The notes: generated by a model not told the origin, from the sequence alone. A stretch of 64,000 nucleotides of DNA from Anaerolineaceae bacterium (GCA_002702065.1 NZXX01000001.1:2418001-2482000), one strand, 5' to 3'. Shown: positions 25,053 to 34,400, counted from the first letter of the stretch. Made by a program: numbers and translations.

Positions 25053-26384
25053 TTAGCAGTATTTGCGCAGTTGATAACTGAGCAGTCCATTCAGCATTTC
25101 AACGGTCAGATCATCAGCAAAGGGTAATGTTTGTTCCGGATCAAGTCCCACCAAAATGCGCTGCGCAGTCTGCCAATGCTGGCAAGCCATCAATTGTTCA
25201 CCCGCTTTGTCATGCAGTTCGCCCAGCGTATAATGCGCCAGCACAAAATCCGGGTCATAGTGAATACTCAATCGCAGCGCGACAGCGGCTTCTTCCACGA
25301 AACCCTGGTGCATAAAAATCAAACCCCGCAGATACTGCACCTGTTTCTGATACGTCACATCATCTTCGATCATCTTCAATAATCGAATAGCTGTGTCCCA
25401 TTCTTCGTTGTTTGCCGCATGATACGCATCCGTCCAGATGCTGAAATGGTCCTTTTCTTCCAGCACTGGAGGTTTAACGGGCAAGCGCACAATATCCGGT
25501 TCTTTTGAACGAGGCATTGTAACCGGGGCGGCCCGCACCGGTTTCTGATACAGGATTGCATTCTGGATATGGTGGGTCACAAAACAGTCATAAACGCCAG
25601 CCTGCGGCTCAGAATGCCCCACAATCAGCCATCCACCCGGAATCAACGTCTGAAAAAACCGTTCTGCTACCGCCTTGGTTTGTACCCGGTCAAAATAGAT
25701 GGTGACATTGCGGCATAACACCAGATCAAGATCAGTGGTGTTGTTATCGCGCGATGGGTAGCTGTCCTGCACCAGATTAAGCGGCATGAAAGTCACCATG
25801 CTGCGCAGCGACGCATCAATGACAAAGCCATCGCCGCTTTTGCGAAACCAGCGCGACTGCACCCAGGGCGGTGTTTCGCCGCGAAATGAGTGTGGGCGAT
25901 AGTGGCCGATGCGCGCCTGCTGCAAATAGCGCTCGTTAATATCGGTTGCCAGAATGGTAATTGACCAATCCTTAAAGTCTGGTAGGACATCGTGCAGAAT
26001 CATCGCCAGGGTATAGGGTTCTTCACCGGTGGCGCAGCCCGCACTCCATAGCCGCAGCCGCTTGTCCCCTGCCAACCGCCGCGCCTTGATCAATGCCGGC
26101 AGCACATGAAGCGATAACGCATTGACGTGCGCGCTGTTGCGATAAAAATAGGTTTCACCAACCGTCAGTGCCTGGACAATTTGCTGCCAGACAACTGTAG
26201 AAATATCCGCAGTCTCCAATTGTTGGTAAAGCTGGTTTACCGATAGAGACACACTGGATGACACAAGCCCATCTACCACCTTCGTCAGCGACGCAAGGCG
26301 GTGATCATTTAATTGAAGGCCCAGACGCTGGAGTATTAAATCAACAAGCTTCTGGTAGGCCATATTTGGACTTGTAGGATCCAT
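25053..26384 (-). CDS. cheR: Chemotaxis protein methyltransferase CheR with TPR-like tail
   Basis: 443 residues. The CheR N-terminal helical domain (about 8-75) and the SAM-binding domain (about 85-280) are clear: GETYFYRNSAHVNAL, LRLWSAGCATGEEPYTLAMI, ILATDINERYLQQA, LVLCRNVTIYF. The last 150 residues form TPR-like helices (YLRGLIFMHQGFVEEAAVAL), as in the FrzF/WspC-type CheR proteins of non-flagellar pathways. It methylates receptor glutamates, the counterpart of CheB. It is the first gene of the operon; the upstream 162 bases hold only a weak minus-strand -10 (TATAAA at 26433-26428). Confidence 0.94.
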   Translation of the reverse strand: MDPTSPNMAYQKLVDLILQRLGLQLNDHRLASLTKVVDGLVSSSVSLSVNQLYQQLETADISTVVWQQIVQALTVGETYFYRNSAHVNALSLHVLPALIKARRLAGDKRLRLWSAGCATGEEPYTLAMILHDVLPDFKDWSITILATDINERYLQQARIGHYRPHSFRGETPPWVQSRWFRKSGDGFVIDASLRSMVTFMPLNLVQDSYPSRDNNTTDLDLVLCRNVTIYFDRVQTKAVAERFFQTLIPGGWLIVGHSEPQAGVYDCFVTHHIQNAILYQKPVRAAPVTMPRSKEPDIVRLPVKPPVLEEKDHFSIWTDAYHAANNEEWDTAIRLLKMIEDDVTYQKQVQYLRGLIFMHQGFVEEAAVALRLSIHYDPDFVLAHYTLGELHDKAGEQLMACQHWQTAQRILVGLDPEQTLPFADDLTVEMLNGLLSYQLRKYC

Positions 26385-26546
26385 ACAGGCAATTCACTCG
26401 TCGGCGTGAAACTCTGTGGCTACCCCATTTTATATCATGTCTGAAGCAACGAAACGAAATGAATCCAATATCTGCCCGAAATTGGCCCGTTATCCGGCAT
26501 TCAGGTAATATTGATCCTGCGCCTAGTCCTATCAGGTTCACAAGTT

Positions 26547-27641
26547 ATGTTTTCAGATCATCCCCCTATCAATTTGCTGGATTATGAACAGCTTGCCCGT
26601 GACAAGCTCACCCGTACCATATTTGACTATTTCGCCGGTGGATCAGACGACAGTATCACCCTCCGCGAAAACAGCGCCGCCTATGATCGCATCCGGCTGC
26701 GACCTCGCATCCTTGTGGATGTCGATCAACGCAATATGGAGACAACGCTGCTGGGCAAGACCTTGTCAAGCCCGTTCATCGTCGCACCAATGGCACTCGC
26801 CGGTATGGCGCACCCGGACGCCGATATTGCCATCGCACGCGGCGCCGATAACACCCCGGTGACCATCAGCACGCTGAGTTCCTATTCTCTCGAAGAAATC
26901 GCAGAAGCAGCTCAGTCGCCATTGTGGTTTCAGCTTTATGTGTACCGGGATCGCAGCATCACCCAAAAACTGGTCGAACGTGCCGAAGCTGCCGGGTATC
27001 AGGCGCTGGTGGTCACGGTGGATGGCGTCGTGGCAGGTAATCGGGAACGTGACCGCCGCAACGAATTCAAACTTCCCGAAAATGTGACACTCAAGAACCT
27101 GTATGATGCCAAACTGGACCGGGTGATTGCCCTGCCGGGCGCATCATCCGTAGCAGCCTACTTCAGTTCCCAGATCGACCCCTCGTTTTCGTGGAAGGAC
27201 CTGGAATGGTTGCGGTCGATCACGAAGCTGCCCATCATCCTGAAGGGTATTCTGCGCGCCGATGATGCCCGCCGTGCCCACAATCATGGCGCAGCAGCCA
27301 TCGTGGTTTCCAATCATGGGGGCCGCCAGCTCGATACCGTGCCTGCGTCCATTGATGTCCTTCCGGAGATTGCCGCTGAAATCGGCGACGCCATGCCGAT
27401 CCTGTTAGATAGCGGTATCCGGCGTGGTACGGATGTGCTCAAAGCGCTGGCGCTCGGTGCGAATGCCGTCATGATCGGACGTCCAGTGATGTGGGGGCTG
27501 GCCGTGGATGGCGAAGAAGGCGTGCGCCGAGTCCTTGAGATCATACAGGAAGAACTGGACACGGCGATGGCGTTATGCGGCTGCCCCAGCCTCAAAGACA
27601 TCGACGCCGACCTGATCTGGAACTCGATCAGGGAGCAATAG
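26547..27641 (+). CDS. FMN-dependent alpha-hydroxy-acid oxidase/dehydrogenase
   Basis: 364 residues, a full FMN-binding TIM barrel: TIFDYFAGGSDDSITLREN, RPRILVDVDQRNMETTLLG, PFIVAPMALAGMAHPD, WFQLYVYRD, ILKGILRADDARRA, the catalytic His in SNHGGRQLD, and DSGIRRGTDVLKALALGA for phosphate binding. The family oxidises (S)-2-hydroxy acids such as lactate, glycolate or mandelate to 2-oxo acids. The precise substrate cannot be told. The ATG at 26547 is used; an in-frame TTG at 26511 lacks a ribosome site. It is 2 bases from the nitroreductase gene. Confidence 0.92.
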   Translation: MFSDHPPINLLDYEQLARDKLTRTIFDYFAGGSDDSITLRENSAAYDRIRLRPRILVDVDQRNMETTLLGKTLSSPFIVAPMALAGMAHPDADIAIARGADNTPVTISTLSSYSLEEIAEAAQSPLWFQLYVYRDRSITQKLVERAEAAGYQALVVTVDGVVAGNRERDRRNEFKLPENVTLKNLYDAKLDRVIALPGASSVAAYFSSQIDPSFSWKDLEWLRSITKLPIILKGILRADDARRAHNHGAAAIVVSNHGGRQLDTVPASIDVLPEIAAEIGDAMPILLDSGIRRGTDVLKALALGANAVMIGRPVMWGLAVDGEEGVRRVLEIIQEELDTAMALCGCPSLKDIDADLIWNSIREQ

Positions 27642-27643
27642 CG

Positions 27644-28339
27644 ATGACAGCTGCTGCGGGTTTCCAATCACTCACGTTTGAACGCCTGTCCGAGTCCGAG
27701 CAGATTAATCGTTCGCGCACCTTTCTGGCACAAATCCGGACCCGGCGTACGGTACGAGATTTTTCGCCAGAGCCGGTCCCGTTTGAATTGATTGAAAACG
27801 CGATTGCGGCGGCGGCTACTGCTCCATCCGGCGCGAACCAGCAGCCCTGGACCTTTGTCCTCGTCAGCGACGCGGATGTCAAACAGCGCATCCGAGCAGC
27901 AGCGGAAGCCGAAGAAAAGCTGAGTTACGAACAGCGCATGAGCCAGGAATGGTTAGATGCGCTGGCACCCCTGGGCACAGACTGGCACAAACCGCACCTT
28001 GAACTTGCTCCCTACCTGATCGTCGTCTTTCGGCAGGCCTATAGCGAACACACAGACCCGAATACGGGTGAAACAGCCCGCATAAAACATTACTACACCG
28101 AAGAATCAGTCGGCATCGCGGTTGGCATTCTGCTGGCAGCGCTCCATCTTTCGGGCCTGGCGACCCTGACCCACACCCCAAGCCCGATGAAATTTCTGAC
28201 GGAAATACTCAATCGCCCGGTCAATGAACGACCTTATCTGGTCATACCCGTCGGCTACCCGGCAGAAGATGCCCAGGTCCCGATCATTACCAAAAAATCG
28301 CTCGATGAAGTCCTCGTTCATGTTGGCAGTTCAACCTGA
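27644..28339 (+). CDS. Nitroreductase-family FMN oxidoreductase
   Basis: 231 residues. RTRRTVRDFSPEPVPFELIE and APSGANQQPWTFVLV are the FMN-binding blocks, followed by VGIAVGILLAALHLSGLATL and a terminal PVGYPAEDA. The longer middle region (EEKLSYEQRMSQEWLDALAP, RIKHYYTEESVG) is like the iodotyrosine deiodinase/BluB branch rather than NfsB. Physiological substrate unknown. GGGAGCAATAGCG precedes the ATG at 27644, 2 bases after the hydroxy-acid oxidase stop, so an operon is likely. Confidence 0.88.
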   Translation: MTAAAGFQSLTFERLSESEQINRSRTFLAQIRTRRTVRDFSPEPVPFELIENAIAAAATAPSGANQQPWTFVLVSDADVKQRIRAAAEAEEKLSYEQRMSQEWLDALAPLGTDWHKPHLELAPYLIVVFRQAYSEHTDPNTGETARIKHYYTEESVGIAVGILLAALHLSGLATLTHTPSPMKFLTEILNRPVNERPYLVIPVGYPAEDAQVPIITKKSLDEVLVHVGSST

Positions 28340-28366
28340 CACCCTTAATTAACCAGGAGCAATTAC

Positions 28367-29551
28367 GTGGCCGCTGTCTATACGTACAGTGAAGAATCAA
28401 CGCACGTCCGGCGATCTGTCCTGCGCGAACTGCTCGCCCACGCCGTAGACCCGAACATCATTTCACTGGCAACAGGCCTGCCATCCAGCCAGTTGCTGCC
28501 GGTTGAGCGCTTTAACGAATGTGTCAATACAGTGGTCAGCCGCGACGGTGCCCGTGCTTTGCAATACAGCCCGCAGTTCGTCCCGCTGCGCGAATGGATT
28601 GCGGACTACATGACACGACGCGGAGTCAAATCCACACCAGATAACATCCTCATCACCAATGGCTGCCAGCACGGCCTTACCCTGATGTCGCGGCTGTTCC
28701 TCAACCCCGGCGATACAGCGGTGGTCGAGCAGGTCACGTTCATCGGCATCGAACATGCCACCGGTGGGAGGGGTGCAACATTACGCCCGATCCCCAGCGA
28801 CCTGGACACCGGTGCGGATATGGATGCCCTCGAAGCCGCGTTCAAACAGGAGCCACATCCCAAGCTGGCGATTATCATCCCGGATTTTCACAACCCATTG
28901 GGCATCAGCATCACACCGGAAAAACGCCAGCGTGCCGCGCAGCTTGCCAATACCTATGGTATTCCGCTGGTCGAGGATGATCCTTACTCACCGCTGCGTT
29001 TCATCGGCGACATACCGCAGCCCATCAAGAGCTACGACACAGATGGTTTTGTGTTTTATCTGGGGTCGTTCTCGAAAATACTTGCGCCGGGTGTCCGTTG
29101 TGGCTGGATCGTCGGGCCAAGCGAGGTCATCCGGAATCTGGAACGCCTGCGCGAAGCCCACGACCTCGAAACCTCTACGTTGATTCAGCGCAGCATCACC
29201 GAGTTTCTAAGTCGTGGCTGGCTGGAAGAGCATCTCACGCAGCTCAACGCAGCCAACCATCTGCGGCGGGATACACTGTTGGCTGCGTTGGATAATCACC
29301 TCGGCCAGTATGCCACCTGGACCGAACCGGAAGGCGGTATCTTTATCTGGGTCACGCTGCCGGAACAGATCGACACCTGGGATATGATCAAGGAAGCCAT
29401 TGATAACAAAGTCGTCTATATCCCCGGTGGCGAATTTTCAGTCGTCGGTGGCTACCGGAACACGATGCGGCTGAACTTCAGCAACGTCGCCAATGACAAG
29501 ATCGCCGAAGGCATTCAACGGCTGGCCGCTGTCATCGAAAAACGGCTGTAG
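28367..29551 (+). CDS. Class I/II PLP-dependent aminotransferase (LysN/MocR-catalytic-like)
   Basis: 394 residues: ISLATGLPSSQLLP near the start, LITNGCQHGLTLMSRLF at the cofactor site, PDFHNPLGISI, VEDDPYSPLRF, and the Schiff-base Lys in LGSFSKILAPGVRCGWI. It fits the 2-aminoadipate/aromatic aminotransferase group (LysN, ARO8-like) that is also fused in MocR regulators, but there is no DNA-binding domain here. GTG start at 28367 with CCAGGAGC upstream. It could supply or use the 2-oxo acids made by the adjacent hydroxy-acid oxidase; that link is inference. Converges on the mevalonate decarboxylase gene. Confidence 0.9.
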   Translation: MAAVYTYSEESTHVRRSVLRELLAHAVDPNIISLATGLPSSQLLPVERFNECVNTVVSRDGARALQYSPQFVPLREWIADYMTRRGVKSTPDNILITNGCQHGLTLMSRLFLNPGDTAVVEQVTFIGIEHATGGRGATLRPIPSDLDTGADMDALEAAFKQEPHPKLAIIIPDFHNPLGISITPEKRQRAAQLANTYGIPLVEDDPYSPLRFIGDIPQPIKSYDTDGFVFYLGSFSKILAPGVRCGWIVGPSEVIRNLERLREAHDLETSTLIQRSITEFLSRGWLEEHLTQLNAANHLRRDTLLAALDNHLGQYATWTEPEGGIFIWVTLPEQIDTWDMIKEAIDNKVVYIPGGEFSVVGGYRNTMRLNFSNVANDKIAEGIQRLAAVIEKRL

Positions 29552-29560
29552 CAAGCGCGA

Positions 29561-30562
29561 TCAGGCTTCAACCAGATGCGCACCCGGCGCTGGACGGCTG
29601 ATGAGCAGCTGCCAGTCTTCGTCAGCAACAGACCGGACAGCGTCGACCACCGCCGATTCCTGGCTGGCAGGGCACATCAGATGCACCGTGGGTCCGGCAT
29701 CCAGCGTGAAATACACGTCGAGGCCATCTTCGCGCCACTGCTGCGCCGCCATCAGCAAACGCAGTGTGCCGGGCGTCCAGTAGAAAATGCCGGGGTGCCA
29801 GGCGCGTTCACTCTCAAATTCGGACGTCAGCATAATCGCGTGCATCGACATGGCTTCCGCCTCGATCTCGCGCCCGAATGTGGCAAAGTCACGCTCCAGA
29901 ATGGCGCGGCGCACCCGGTCCAGGCGCTGCGGCAGAATCCCGGCGCGTGCTTCCCAGAAGGGGCTGTTCAACGCCAGAATGTGCCCGTCACTGGACGACA
30001 CCGATTTTTCTTCGGCTGTCACCAGCACCGCCACGTCGACAATCGCCCAGTGATCTGCCGGCGCAACCTGCACCGCAAACGAATCGTCGGTCTGGGTGCC
30101 GGCCTGCCATTCAACAAAGCCAGCAGGGATCGAACGACATGCCGACCCGGAACCGCGCCGCGCCAGAATGGACAGTTCCCGTTCGGTCAGATCCAGCCCC
30201 AGTGCTGCGGCTGCCGCCAGAGACAGGGCCGCAAAGCCGGATGCGGATGACGCAAAACCGGTGCTGGCCGGAAACGTATTCGCGGTTTCGACCTGCGCAA
30301 ATGTCTGAACCCCGGCAACCGTGCGTACCCGGTCCAGATGCTGGCTGACACGTGCGCTGAATTTGTCCGAAACGGGCTGCCCTTCCAGCAGGACGCGGTC
30401 TTGCTGAAAGTCCCGATCAAAAGTAATGGTGGTGCGGGTACTGGCCGCGCTCAGGTTCATGGAGATAGAATTGTTCAGGGGGATGTTCATAGAAGCATCC
30501 CGTTTGCCCCAATATTTCACAAATGCGAGATTAGAATGGGCTACTGCCGTTGCTTTTTGCAT
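29561..30562 (-). CDS. mvaD: Diphosphomevalonate or phosphomevalonate decarboxylase
   Basis: 333 residues of the GHMP superfamily: AHSNLAFVKYWGKRD, NNSISMNLSAASTRTTI, STGFASSASGFAALSLA, SGSACRSIPAGFVEW and TLDAGPTVHLM, which carries the catalytic Asp. It decarboxylates mevalonate 5-diphosphate to IPP, or mevalonate 5-phosphate to isopentenyl phosphate; the characterised Roseiflexus enzyme does the latter, and sequence alone does not settle it here. The start at 30562 fits the family; the frame is open for 50 further codons without support. It is divergent from mevalonate kinase with 77 bases between. Confidence 0.88.
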   Translation of the reverse strand: MQKATAVAHSNLAFVKYWGKRDASMNIPLNNSISMNLSAASTRTTITFDRDFQQDRVLLEGQPVSDKFSARVSQHLDRVRTVAGVQTFAQVETANTFPASTGFASSASGFAALSLAAAAALGLDLTERELSILARRGSGSACRSIPAGFVEWQAGTQTDDSFAVQVAPADHWAIVDVAVLVTAEEKSVSSSDGHILALNSPFWEARAGILPQRLDRVRRAILERDFATFGREIEAEAMSMHAIMLTSEFESERAWHPGIFYWTPGTLRLLMAAQQWREDGLDVYFTLDAGPTVHLMCPASQESAVVDAVRSVADEDWQLLISRPAPGAHLVEA

Positions 30563-30639
30563 AAACCAGCCTGTCGTGCATCCAAGAATATCTCTAAAAT
30601 ACCACAGGATACGCTGCCAGAGGGAGACCCGCCACAACC

Positions 30640-31623
30640 ATGAAAATAACTGCTTCAGCACCCGGAAAGCTGGTTCTGTTCGGAGACCACGCAGCCGTCT
30701 ATGGCAAACCATGCCTGGTCACGGCGGTTGACCTGCGCTTTAGCACGACTGTCGAACCGCTGGATGAACCCGTTGTCGAGATCAGCACGCCCCAACTGCG
30801 CGAACAGGGCGAAACCTACCGCGTTCAACGGGATGCCGTCAGCGCACGCAACCGGCGCGAAACCGCCTTTGTCGAGGCAGCGCTCAGACAGCTCATTGAT
30901 CGTTATAAAGTGACCAGTGGCTTTCACGTCGATACCGAAGGGCCACAAGTCACCTTTGGTCTGGGCAGTTCGTCGGCCATTGCCGCCGCTACCCTGGTCG
31001 CCGCCGCCCAGCAGCTCAAGCTGGAAATCGACAAGCGCGAAATCTTTGATCTGGTCTACGCGGCTGTACTGGATGTACAGGGTACTGGCTCCGGTGTCGA
31101 TGTCGCCGCAGCCGTTTATGGCGGCACCGTTTATTATGTCAACCGGGGCGATATGATTGAACGCCTGCCCGATAGTCATCTGCCGATTGTCATTGGCTAC
31201 AGCGGGTCCAAAGTCAGCACCACCAACCTGATCGGTGACGTCGCCAGGCTTCGTGATCGCCAGCCAGACTTTATGCACACTTTGCTGCATATGCTCGGCG
31301 ATATGAGCGTACAGGCACGCGACCACATCCTGCACGAAAACTGGCAGGCGTTTGGCGATCTGATGAACATCCATCAGGGCATTCTCGATGGCTTCGGCGT
31401 TAATACCCTTCAGCTTGCGCGTTTGATTTTTGCTGCCCGTGAAGCGGGCGCGACCGGCGCCAAAATTTCCGGGGCAGGTGGCGGGGACTGTATGTTCGCA
31501 CTGGCCGTCGAATCCACACGCTCGTCTGTAACAGAGGCGATACAACAGGCCGACGGCACGCCCGTCGACATCGCAACCGGGGCGGATGGGGTGCGCCTGG
31601 AGACAACTTCGCACAAAGCCTGA
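30640..31623 (+). CDS. mvk: Mevalonate kinase
   Basis: 327 residues of the GHMP kinase family: SAPGKLVLFGDHAAVYGKPC at the start, the ATP loop TFGLGSSSAIAAATLVAA, the catalytic-type Asp in DVQGTGSGVDVAAAVYGG, and the C-terminal SGAGGGDCMFAL. It phosphorylates mevalonate in the cytosol as the first committed step of this isoprenoid route. AGGGAG lies upstream of the ATG. With the divergent decarboxylase it shows that the organism uses a mevalonate-type pathway; no phosphomevalonate kinase or isopentenyl phosphate kinase is in the window. Confidence 0.93.
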   Translation: MKITASAPGKLVLFGDHAAVYGKPCLVTAVDLRFSTTVEPLDEPVVEISTPQLREQGETYRVQRDAVSARNRRETAFVEAALRQLIDRYKVTSGFHVDTEGPQVTFGLGSSSAIAAATLVAAAQQLKLEIDKREIFDLVYAAVLDVQGTGSGVDVAAAVYGGTVYYVNRGDMIERLPDSHLPIVIGYSGSKVSTTNLIGDVARLRDRQPDFMHTLLHMLGDMSVQARDHILHENWQAFGDLMNIHQGILDGFGVNTLQLARLIFAAREAGATGAKISGAGGGDCMFALAVESTRSSVTEAIQQADGTPVDIATGADGVRLETTSHKA

Positions 31624-31670
31624 CGCTCGTTTATACTATTTTGAGTAACTCACATCCGGCAGAAGCAGCC

Positions 31671-34400
31671 ATGAATGACGAATCCCGCGTCCGCGCGGCA
31701 GCATTTCGAATTACCGCCCATTTCGAGGGCAGCGGTTACGCGTCTTACCAGAATATCGACAGCGGCATTGTCAGCTACGGGCGCTTCCAGTTTACCCTGG
31801 CATCCGGCATGCTGCGCCAGATTGTCGACCAGTTCGTCGCTCAATCGACCACACTCACCGCCAGCCAGCTCAGAGCCTATCAGGGGCGGATCGTGGCACG
31901 TGATGCCAGCCTGCGCCGTGACCAGACATTTCGTGACTTGCTCATCGCCGCTGCCGACGAGCCTGTGATGCAGCACATTCAGGATGAAGTCGCCACCACC
32001 CACTACTGGGAGCCTATCAAACGTGTCGCGATCGAGCCACGCGGCCTGACCACCCCACTGGCATGGGCGCTGCTGTTTGACATCGGCATTCATTTTGGCG
32101 TGGGTGATGGGTTCCTGCGCATCGCCGAACGGCAGTTTGGGGTGCCGGAGCGCTCCTATGTGAGCGTCAATGGTCTCAGCGAAGCGGAATTAATCACGCG
32201 GGTGGCCGAGCTGCGCAAACAGTCGCATGACCGGCAGGCCATCCGCGACAATCTGCCCGGTCTGCGAGTGCGCGGCGATTTCTGGCTGAACCTCGTGCAG
32301 CGTGGCGACTGGCACCTGCAAGGCGACCTGAACGGCAATATCATCGTCAAAGGCACCCCCATTCCGGTGCGCACACCCAACGGCAAAGCGCCCGATTCCG
32401 GCGAACTCGACCCCAACAAATTTTACATCATGGCAACCGCAGACCGCATCCGCCTTCGTCAGCAACCGGTCAGCGGTGAGACCATAGGCGTGATCTCTGA
32501 AGGCCAGATTCTGGAGGTGATCGAGCCTTACTCGACAGCCGTTGGCAAACTGGGAATCAAAAACCAGTGGTTGCAGGTGCAGCAGGCCGATGGCGCACGA
32601 GGCTATACCGCGGCCTGGTTTTATACGATCTACCAGAAGCCCACCGTTCCCGAAGCCCCACCAGACACGAAAACATACTTTGTCACGCCGACGTCGGACC
32701 GCATTCGCATTCGTGCGCAGGCGGTGGATGGCGCTATTCTCGGCTTCGCTTCGCGTGGCGATGTCCTTCAGGTGCTTGATTCAGCGGCGGAGCTCCAGAG
32801 CAAAATAGGCATTCAGGGCCAATGGCTGCGCGTCCGGCTGGCAAATGGCACCGAAGGCTACACGGCAGCATGGTTCTACACCATCTACCAGAATGACACT
32901 GCTCCCGGTAACACCCCACCCAAACCGGACTCCCTGCTGTTCATCACACCTACGGCGGACCGCATTCGCGTTCGTGCCCAACCCGTTAACGGCGAATCGC
33001 TCGGTTTTGTCTCACGGGGGGACGTCATTCAGGCACTCGACCCGGCAGATGAAGTACGGCGCAAGATCGGCGTTCATGGTCAGTGGCTGCATGTCCGGCT
33101 GACCGATCAGGTTGAAGGCCATACCGCCGCCTGGTTTTATACGATCTATGACGCCTCTGCGCACATCGCTGGCGAGTCTCAGGCACAAACGGCAGACCAG
33201 CCTGTCCATGATGACACGACGCTTCCGCAGCAAGCCGAAACAGCCCTCATCGTTTCGCCAACCGAGGACCGGGTACGGGTACGGGCCAAACCGGATGACG
33301 GAGAACCGATCAGCCTGGTGTCGCGTGGGGATGTGCTGCGCAGCCTGGAACCCTGCCAGAGTGCGCTGAAGAAGCTGGGCAAACAGGGCCAGTGGCTTTA
33401 TGTCCGCACCCGTGACGGCGAAGAAGGGTATGCGGCAGCTCACTTTTTTACACCTGTGCGTCATGCTCTGCCGGAACGAACCATCGAAGCCAACATAACT
33501 GGCGTCAACCTTGATCGTTTTCATCCATTGGGCACGCCGCCGCCAACGCTGCTGGGGCAAACCGGATGGGTACGCCTGAAATATGATGTTGCATTCAACC
33601 CGGAAAAAGCTGACGATGACCCGGCCCGCTATCAAAACACCGACCTCGACTTCACCTACGGCTTGTACCAGCCGGTGCTGGAAGAATATGCACAAGCCGG
33701 AATCAAGGTGATCCTGGCGTTGAATCATCAGACCTATGCTGGAAGCGACGTCACCGGCTGGAACGAACTGACGCTGCGCTTTAGCCAGATTGCTGGGCGA
33801 ATCGCGGCCCAGTACCGGGCACAGAATATTGTATGCGCCTATCAAATCTGGGATGGCATGGACGACTCGAACAACCCGACCACCGCTATCCCGCCGGAAG
33901 CCTATGCCAGTCTGCTGACGCAGTCTATTCGGGCCATTCGCGCGTCCGACCCCGAACCATTTGTCATCACTGGCGGACATGTCAGCGATATTGCAGTCGG
34001 GGTACAGTATATCCGGCGGGCGCTGCAATTGATGCCTGCCGATACCCGCCCCGATGGGCTAGCCATCCATGCTTACGGACGCGGCGCGGCACAATCCAAC
34101 CCGCGTTTTCGTTCGAGGGGTTCCATTGACGATCAGATCAACGCCTTTGCCGCCGTTATGCCGGGCTGGCCGGTCTGGATCACCGAATGGGGCATTCAGA
34201 ACGCGGCAGATGAATCGCCCGAAGCCGTCGCCCGCTATACGCGTGAGTTTGTCGGGCGCATCAACGAGCTGTACAACCACAAAGTTGCTGCGGCCCTGTG
34301 GAACCCCTGGCAGCAGTCGCCCGGCGCTAACGGCTATGGGCTGGTGGATGAACAGGGGAAACCACGATCAGCGCTGCTCAACACCTTCGTTAATCTGTAG
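31671..34400 (+). CDS. Fusion: chitosanase/lysozyme-like domain, four SH3 repeats, GH clan A-like barrel
   Basis: About 909 residues. Residues 5-215 resemble a GH46/lysozyme-like fold (ITAHFEGSGYASYQNIDSG, IVSYGRFQF, Glu19 as likely acid). Four bacterial SH3 repeats follow at about 250-318, 336-405, 423-490 and 526-592, each with DRIR(L/I/V)R near its start and most with AAWFYTIY at the end. Residues 609-909 look like a GH5/GH39-type TIM barrel. Its nucleophile-type Glu839 (WITEWG) is present, but the acid/base Asn-Glu is Asp728-Gly729 (YQIWDGMDD). No signal peptide is visible from the ATG at 31671 or the TTG at 31641. A -10 TATACT lies at 31632-31637. Likely a cell-wall or glycan-binding protein. 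Confidence 0.75.
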   Translation: MNDESRVRAAAFRITAHFEGSGYASYQNIDSGIVSYGRFQFTLASGMLRQIVDQFVAQSTTLTASQLRAYQGRIVARDASLRRDQTFRDLLIAAADEPVMQHIQDEVATTHYWEPIKRVAIEPRGLTTPLAWALLFDIGIHFGVGDGFLRIAERQFGVPERSYVSVNGLSEAELITRVAELRKQSHDRQAIRDNLPGLRVRGDFWLNLVQRGDWHLQGDLNGNIIVKGTPIPVRTPNGKAPDSGELDPNKFYIMATADRIRLRQQPVSGETIGVISEGQILEVIEPYSTAVGKLGIKNQWLQVQQADGARGYTAAWFYTIYQKPTVPEAPPDTKTYFVTPTSDRIRIRAQAVDGAILGFASRGDVLQVLDSAAELQSKIGIQGQWLRVRLANGTEGYTAAWFYTIYQNDTAPGNTPPKPDSLLFITPTADRIRVRAQPVNGESLGFVSRGDVIQALDPADEVRRKIGVHGQWLHVRLTDQVEGHTAAWFYTIYDASAHIAGESQAQTADQPVHDDTTLPQQAETALIVSPTEDRVRVRAKPDDGEPISLVSRGDVLRSLEPCQSALKKLGKQGQWLYVRTRDGEEGYAAAHFFTPVRHALPERTIEANITGVNLDRFHPLGTPPPTLLGQTGWVRLKYDVAFNPEKADDDPARYQNTDLDFTYGLYQPVLEEYAQAGIKVILALNHQTYAGSDVTGWNELTLRFSQIAGRIAAQYRAQNIVCAYQIWDGMDDSNNPTTAIPPEAYASLLTQSIRAIRASDPEPFVITGGHVSDIAVGVQYIRRALQLMPADTRPDGLAIHAYGRGAAQSNPRFRSRGSIDDQINAFAAVMPGWPVWITEWGIQNAADESPEAVARYTREFVGRINELYNHKVAAALWNPWQQSPGANGYGLVDEQGKPRSALLNTFVNL

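Noticed and set aside
31671-32330. Lysozyme-like domain as a sign of a prophage
   Set aside because: No holin, structural phage genes, integrase or attachment repeats are nearby, and the domain is fused to SH3 repeats and a barrel.
32420-33460. A DNA tandem repeat array
   Set aside because: The similarity is at the protein level, four SH3 domains with diverged DNA, so it is annotated within the gene.
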